64,000 nt of DNA, from the NCBI RefSeq assembly GCF_023101665.1, contig NZ_CP082161.1, positions 1,116,001 through 1,180,000 of the forward strand, written 5' to 3'. Within the stretch, counting starts at the first letter, position 1. Every line of letters begins with the position of its first letter. A program made the position numbers and the translations under genes. The notes under the pieces were generated by a model that saw only the letters and a program-made list of their open reading frames with translations, was not told the origin of the DNA and did not search any database. Positions 59,335-64,000 of the stretch are shown piece by piece. Source of the DNA: Bradyrhizobium sp. 195. Its GTDB lineage: Bacteria; Pseudomonadota; Alphaproteobacteria; Rhizobiales; Xanthobacteraceae.

Positions 59335-60891
59335 ATGAGTACTTCAGCGCAACACCAGGTATCCTGCGGCGGCGGCGAGATCAGCGAGACCATGCAAATC
59401 ATGGCTAAGCACAAGAGCTGCGGTACGGTCAGTGGCAGCGGCAAGGCGAGCTGCGGATCTCAGGCCGGCATCGGCAATGTGCCAAATGAGGTCTGGGAAA
59501 AGGTGAAGAACCATCCCTGCTACAGCGAGGAGGCGCACCACCATTATGCCCGCATGCATGTCGCGGTCGCACCCGCCTGCAATATCCAGTGCAATTACTG
59601 CAATCGTAAATACGATTGCGCCAACGAATCGCGCCCCGGCATTGTCAGCGAGAAGTTGACGCCGGAGCAGGCCGCCAAGAAGGTGCTGGCGGTCGCTTCC
59701 GCGATCCCTCAGATGAGCGTGGTCGGCGTTGCTGGCCCTGGCGACCCCCTGGCGAATCCGGACAAGACATTCAAGACGTTCGAACTCGTCAATAAGCTCG
59801 CGCCAGATATCAAGCTGTGCCTCTCGACGAACGGTCTGGCGCTAGCTGATCATGTCGACACGATCGCAAGACTCAAGGTCGATCACGTGACGATCACGAT
59901 CAACATGATCGATCCCGATATCGGCGCAAAGATCTATCCATGGATCTTCTACCGCCACAAGCGCTACACCGGCATTGAAGCTGCAAGCATCCTCAGCAAT
60001 CGGCAGCTCCAGGGCCTGGAGATGCTCACCGCGCGCGGCATCCTGTGCAAAGTCAACTCGGTGATGATTCCCGGGATTAACGATCAGCATCTGGTTGAGG
60101 TTAACAAGGCCGTGAAGTCGCGCGGCGCCTTCCTGCATAACGTGATGCCGCTGATTTCGTCGCCCGAGCACGGCACCGTGTTCGGTCTCAGCGGGCAACG
60201 CGGCCCGACCGCACAGGAAGTGACAGCATTGCAGGATAGCTGCGAAAGCGAGATGAACATGATGCGTCACTGTCGCCAGTGCCGCGCCGACGCCGTCGGA
60301 CTGCTCGGGGAGGACCGCGGCGCGGAGTTCACCATGGAAAAGATCATGGCCATGGACATCAAATATGATGAGCAGGCCCGAAAGGAGTATCAGGCCAAAG
60401 TCGAGAAAGCGCGCATTGCAAAGCTTGCGGCCAAGCAGGAGCAGCTTGCGGGGCTCGCCAACGCGTCCAGCGAAATCAAGGTGCTGGTGGCGGTTGCAAC
60501 CAAGGGCTCGGGATTGATCAACCAGCACTTCGGTCATGCCAAGGAGTTCCAGATCTACGAGCTCTCGACTTCAGGCGCAAAATTCGTTGGCCATCGTCCT
60601 ATTCATCCCTATTGCCAGGGCGGCCATGGCGAGGACAGCAAGCTCGAAATCGCCATCGGCGCCATCAACGATTGTCATGCCGTGTTCGTGTCAAAGATCG
60701 GCGGCTGCCCGAAGGCCGAATTGATCAAGGCCGGAATCGAACCGGTCGATCAGTACGCCTACGAGTTCATTGATGGCTCGGCGATCGCCTGGTTCAAACT
60801 CTATCTCGATAAGGTCAATGAGGGGAAGATCAAGCACGTTGAGCGGGTCGATCCGGCGGCCCGCCGCAATGCGCTGATTTCCGCCGCCTGA
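59335..60891 (+). CDS. nifB: FeMo-cofactor biosynthesis protein NifB
   Basis: Radical SAM enzyme, 518 aa, which builds the 8Fe-9S-carbide NifB-cofactor. The radical SAM cysteines are in [14 protein letters not shown] (CxxxCxxC), and more cluster cysteines lie in [20 protein letters not shown]. After about residue 400 a NifX-like domain ([16 protein letters not shown], then [13 protein letters not shown]) holds the product. The frame is open upstream to 59176, but this would precede the promoter. The operon continues with fdxN. Confidence 0.97.
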   Translation: MSTSAQHQVSCGGGEISETMQIMAKHKSCGTVSGSGKASCGSQAGIGNVPNEVWEKVKNHPCYSEEAHHHYARMHVAVAPACNIQCNYCNRKYDCANESRPGIVSEKLTPEQAAKKVLAVASAIPQMSVVGVAGPGDPLANPDKTFKTFELVNKLAPDIKLCLSTNGLALADHVDTIARLKVDHVTITINMIDPDIGAKIYPWIFYRHKRYTGIEAASILSNRQLQGLEMLTARGILCKVNSVMIPGINDQHLVEVNKAVKSRGAFLHNVMPLISSPEHGTVFGLSGQRGPTAQEVTALQDSCESEMNMMRHCRQCRADAVGLLGEDRGAEFTMEKIMAMDIKYDEQARKEYQAKVEKARIAKLAAKQEQLAGLANASSEIKVLVAVATKGSGLINQHFGHAKEFQIYELSTSGAKFVGHRPIHPYCQGGHGEDSKLEIAIGAINDCHAVFVSKIGGCPKAELIKAGIEPVDQYAYEFIDGSAIAWFKLYLDKVNEGKIKHVERVDPAARRNALISAA

Positions 60892-60908
60892 GAGGATGGG
60901 TTCAGACA

Positions 60909-61133
60909 ATGCCGTTCAAGATCATCGCCTCGCAATGCACGGGCTGTTCGGCGTGCGAAACGCAATGCCCGAACTTCGCTATTTCCGAGCGAGCCGGGGT
61001 TTTCCTGATCGATCCTGAGAAATGCACCGAGTGCGCCGCCTACTTTGATGAGCCGCAATGCGTGGCGGTTTGCCCGGTTGACAATACATGCGTGCTCGAC
61101 ACGGCACTGCCGCGTCACCAGGAGCCTGCTTGA
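60909..61133 (+). CDS. fdxN: Ferredoxin, 2[4Fe-4S]
   Basis: A 74-aa ferredoxin (FdxN/FrxA-type), 17 bases after nifB. Cluster motifs: [12 protein letters not shown] and [18 protein letters not shown], with the widened second loop of nif ferredoxins. It probably supplies electrons to NifB or nitrogenase. It closely resembles the ferredoxin at 8944. GAGAGGATGGG precedes the start. Confidence 0.96.
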   Translation: MPFKIIASQCTGCSACETQCPNFAISERAGVFLIDPEKCTECAAYFDEPQCVAVCPVDNTCVLDTALPRHQEPA

Positions 61134-62252
61134 GGGCTACGATGGATGTCACTACGACACTAAAGGTTCAGAAACTCGGGCGGATGATGCTCCGCCTTGA
61201 CGAGGCGCCGGTCGCGGCTTTCGCCTTCTCAGATCAGGTGGACGGCTCGCCCTGGTCGCAAACGTTTTCGCCAGTTGCCAAGTCATATTCTGGCGACGCG
61301 CACGTCGGCGGGAGCGAGTCGAGCTATTCCTGTCGGCCCGAAGGCCGCCGTCTTGAGCGTGGAGGATCGATTTCGCCGATGGGCCCACGAAGGGCGGACG
61401 CGTCTTCCGCGACATCAATCCATGCACCTGCAGCCATTGTTGATCAGGCGCCATTCATGCCCGAGGCCTTCTTCAGTTGGTCATCCGAAAGAGGGCGTCC
61501 TCGCCGAGTCCTGTCTTGGTCGCACGGTGTCGAGCAGGCCGAGCATCATCCCAGGGCGACAGGGCTATCCTATCACCTCGATGAAAGTGCAGAAAGTACA
61601 CCTGCGCCACGCCAAGGCGTTCGCACCGGATCACGTGATGCGGAAACGAATTTCCTGCCACCAGTGCGGTCGGCGCCACCAAGCCGGAATTCGGCTGCTA
61701 TGAGAGCACCTCGTGTGGGTCTTCCTGTTCTCGCTCAACGCATATTGCCGACTTGCAGATGCGTCTCGGGCAACTCGGGAGGGACGGCAGCTGTCGGGAG
61801 ACCGCTGGGGCTTTGTCCCGCGGACAAGGCTGGCGCCAAGGTGTTGTTGGGCACGCTCGAGCGTATGGGCGGGACCGTGAGTGATGACGTCCACAATGCC
61901 CTCGGTTGCCGGGGTAATCAGGTCGACTCTGTCGGCTGTGCGCATCCCGCGCTGAAGCACGCGCCTCGCCGCCGGCTCAAGCACGCCTCCCTCGATGGCA
62001 GACGACGCGCGTGCCGCGTCGATGGCTTCTTCAACATCAACCATGGGCTCACGATAGTCTCTAGCATCTGGAGTTTAGGTTGCGGGCGTTGATGTTGCTG
62101 CACCGGGATCCCGACAGGCTCATGCAATCCGTGATCGCAAGCCCCGCCGTGCGGGAATGGAGGGGGTTGATCGAGCATCGTGATAGGGTGGTTCGTAAGG
62201 CCGGGCGCCTGCAAGGCGCGGTACAGTTGAACTATGGAACAGGGACGGCAGC
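61134..62252. other. Region between fdxN and nifZ without an intact gene
   Basis: Long overlapping frames run through here (up to 334 codons on the plus strand), but no frame keeps protein-like character for its full length. On the plus strand TKPEFGCYESTSCGSSCS (about 61670-61725) looks like the end of a cysteine-rich protein. On the minus strand VEEAIDAARASSAIEGGVLE (about 61980-62040) looks like a helical segment. Both may be relics. No sigma-54 motif found. Confidence 0.4.
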
Positions 62253-62573
62253 ATGAGCAACATCGCCCGTGACAGTGACATCGTCGAGCTGACGGACGCC
62301 CCCTTCTTTGATTATGGTGACAACGTGCGGGCCAACCGCACCATCCGTAACGACGGCACCTATGTGGGCAAGGAGATCGGTGAGGTTCTGGTCAAGAAAG
62401 GCGAGCTTGGCTATGTCGTCTCGATCGGCACGTTCCTGCAACAATTTTATATCTATGGAGTCGAATTCCTCGGCTCCGGCAATCGCGTCGGCATGAAATG
62501 CAAGGAGCTCGATCTAGTCACGCCAAGCCACGAAGGCGAGGAGCCGTTCTTGCCAGGAGCGGCACCCCGATGA
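62253..62573 (+). CDS. nifZ: NifZ
   Basis: A 106-aa NifZ protein, which in other diazotrophs helps form the second P-cluster of the MoFe protein. Family segments are APFFDYGDNVRANRTIRNDG and KKGELGYVVSIGTFLQQFYI. GGGACGGCAGC precedes the start. The stop overlaps the start of the following NifZ-like gene (ATGA). Confidence 0.94.
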   Translation: MSNIARDSDIVELTDAPFFDYGDNVRANRTIRNDGTYVGKEIGEVLVKKGELGYVVSIGTFLQQFYIYGVEFLGSGNRVGMKCKELDLVTPSHEGEEPFLPGAAPR

Positions 62574-62809
62574 TCGAACCAAGATCGCCAAAATACCGGT
62601 CAGGCCAACGTGTCAAGGCGGCAATCGATCTGCTCAACGACGGTTCCTTTCCCGGCGCGTCGGCGGAAGAGTGTCTGGTCAGCGTCGGGTACATTGGTGA
62701 GATCGTCCAGGTCGGTCGCCATACGGAAGCGAACCTACCCATTTATATGGTCGACTTCGGCAAGCACTTGGTGATTGGCTGCCTCGAGGCAGAAATCTCT
62801 GCAGTCTAG
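62570..62809 (+). CDS. Second NifZ-domain protein
   Basis: A 79-aa protein beginning at 62570, overlapping the nifZ stop. Segments SPKYRSGQRVKAAIDLLNDG and EIVQVGRHTEANLPIYMVDF show the NifZ fold (the flanking VGYIG and the final VIGCLEAEISAV fit it too). The usual single NifZ gene therefore has a coupled, shorter partner here. Whether the two form one complex is unknown. Confidence 0.85.
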   Translation: MIEPRSPKYRSGQRVKAAIDLLNDGSFPGASAEECLVSVGYIGEIVQVGRHTEANLPIYMVDFGKHLVIGCLEAEISAV

Positions 62810-62820
62810 GATATCGCGCA

Positions 62821-63180
62821 ATGAACGCCGCAATCATCAGACGACATCATTCCGGATTGCCTGCGCATCCCAACGAGCTCGACCGGTGGCGGATCGTGCG
62901 CGCGCTGACGAAGCGCGAGCACTACCGATATGTCTCGCCAAAGGTGACAGCGGTTGCTGGCGGCTATCTGGTCGAGAGCCCGTGCTGCTCAGGCAATATC
63001 AATGCGGAGGGCGGCCTCGTCGACGTCGCGCTGCTGCACCACGATAGGACTGGGGCGGCATGGCAGCTGCTCCGCAAAGATCACCGCAAGGGCGTCTGGG
63101 AGTGGCATTCGACCCATCAACGGCTTGGCTTGGCGACAGCGGTTCTGAACGCCGACCCTGAACGTTTGTTCTGGCAATAA
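62821..63180 (+). CDS. Hypothetical protein, DUF3024-like
   Basis: A 119-aa protein twelve bases after the NifZ-like gene. The middle reads YVSPKVTAVAGGYLVESPCC, and the second half GAAWQLLRKDHRKGVWEWHS fits the general pattern of DUF3024 (strand pairs ending in W-x-W-H). Function unknown. By position it is the last gene of the nifB operon. Confidence 0.65.
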   Translation: MNAAIIRRHHSGLPAHPNELDRWRIVRALTKREHYRYVSPKVTAVAGGYLVESPCCSGNINAEGGLVDVALLHHDRTGAAWQLLRKDHRKGVWEWHSTHQRLGLATAVLNADPERLFWQ

Positions 63181-63942
63181 GGATTGTGGAGATGGTGCTA
63201 AGGCGACTTGACGGAGATCGAGCAGACGCTCGCCGCTATTGATATAGCCTCTGAGCCCTGCCTGATGCTCCGGCAGAAAGTTCCACATCTTGCCTTCTTG
63301 CGAGGCGTCCGACATGACGCAGAGTCCGTTCCGCCGGCTTGGAAAGTTCGACCTGCATCTGCTCGACAGTGGAGGTCACTGTGTACAGATCACGAATGAT
63401 CCACACCGCGCCGCCGGCATTGCTGGCCAAGCGCTCTGGCAAGTCATGATCAAGCAATCGTCTTCCGGTGCCAAGCTCACACAGGACGGCTAGGCCCGCG
63501 GGTTGCTTGCCATGCCGTAGTGCCCGGCCCGGGAAATATCACGATCAGGTCGCTCGCTCGTTCATCGGGTCCATGAGGCGGGGGCAGGCATGGTCTCGCA
63601 GAAATGTCCGCTGAAGGCGGAATTGCCTGTGTATCTCAACGCGGCTTATTAAACCAAGGATACTGCGGTAGATCAAATTTGGATGAGCGAACCGTGCTCG
63701 ATCAGCTGACGAGGAGTAACGGTCAGGCATTGCAAGAGTTGCCTTTGTGAGTACTCGCCCTTAAGTCCGCAGGACTTCAGAAAATAGGAGAAGACGTTTG
63801 CTCTTCGCGCGGTAACGCCGTGCACTCGCCGTGAAGGCCGGTTGATGATGCGCGCGCAAGTAAGGCAGTGCGACTGTCCCGGCCGATCCGTGCTACTCCA
63901 TCAATAGTATTGGCCCCTGGACATATCATTACTACGAAATTG
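63181..63942. other. Intergenic, no recognised gene
   Basis: Short frames on both strands (up to 108 codons) overlap, none with motifs. I see no TGT-N10-ACA or exact GG-N10-GC pattern in this stretch. Confidence 0.4.
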
Positions 63943-64000
63943 ATGAGTGAAGGCGGCGCATTCAAGCAAGAAGCGCTTTTCGAGTTGTTTTTCGAAGACG
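63943..64000 (+). CDS. Possible start of a gene running off the window
   Basis: From the ATG at 63943 the frame reads MSEGGAFKQEALFELFFED and stays open to the end. The composition is protein-like, but the ribosome-binding site is poor and only 19 codons are visible. Nothing can be said about its identity. Confidence 0.25.
   Translation, partial: MSEGGAFKQEALFELFFED

Noticed and set aside
61918..62044. VbhA-type antitoxin on the minus strand
   Set aside because: The segment EAIDAARASSAIEGGVLE is suggestive, but no toxin gene lies beside it and the frame continues into sequence without protein character.

Overview
The window looks like part of the symbiosis island of a Bradyrhizobium-type soybean/legume symbiont. 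It carries nifDKENX with the nifX-associated genes and fdxB, an iscA/nifU-like/nifS/nifT block, nifB-fdxN-nifZ, NifA and sigma-54 sites in front of these operons, and a bacterial gibberellin operon. Many decayed genes and insertion-sequence remnants lie between them. The assignment rests on gene content and order; no database search was possible.

Layout. (1) 0-5.4 kb: an ABC uptake operon (ATPase, permease, binding protein) followed by a class III CoA-transferase, a citrate synthase/citryl-CoA lyase-like protein and a broken SMP-30/gluconolactonase gene. (2) 6-13.5 kb: a GNAT acetyltransferase, a degenerate REC-EAL protein, a NifA/sigma-54-preceded ferredoxin with frameshifted sufB and sufS remnants behind it, and a cobalamin riboswitch controlling metE. 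(3) 13.65-24.68 kb: an 11-kb integrative element bounded by an 18-bp direct repeat that looks like a tRNA 3' end. It holds a tyrosine integrase, a cation transporter, a small family-A-polymerase-like protein, a helical/beta-propeller protein, and an SMC/Rad50-like ATPase with a coupled small gene (a candidate defence cassette). A second, truncated integrase of the same family follows the right repeat, so two elements probably stacked at one site. (4) 25.5-30 kb: a di-haem peroxidase, small secreted or unknown proteins and a decayed IS.

(5) 30.6-38.8 kb: the nifDKENX-nifX-associated-CCE_0567-fdxB operon, with a NifA upstream activator sequence and a perfect -24/-12 promoter. (6) 38.9-40.2 kb: an antiporter remnant and a nifH pseudogene that keeps a recognisable -24/-12 promoter. 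(7) 40.2-50.3 kb: the gibberellin operon CYP112-CYP114-Fd-SDR-CYP117-GGPS-CPS-KS-IDI, visibly richer in G+C than its surroundings and tightly packed. KS and the type 2 isopentenyl diphosphate isomerase share one uninterrupted reading frame, and no CYP115 is present, so GA9 is the expected product. (8) 50.4-52.6 kb: nested IS remnants (IS701-like, ISKra4-like, IS481-like). (9) 53.1-63.2 kb: an unknown gene divergent from iscA across a shared UAS with sigma-54 promoters on both strands, then nifU-like, nifS, nifT, a small ORF, a prolyl oligopeptidase, and nifB-fdxN-nifZ-nifZ-like-DUF3024-like.

How it works together: NifA and sigma-54 would switch on the nitrogenase structural genes, the cofactor scaffold genes (E, N, X, B) and the Fe-S supply genes (S, U-like, IscA, ferredoxins) under low oxygen in the nodule. 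The gibberellin operon would make a plant-hormone precursor in the same bacteroids. The nifH promoter remnant just upstream is a plausible but unproven route to that co-expression.
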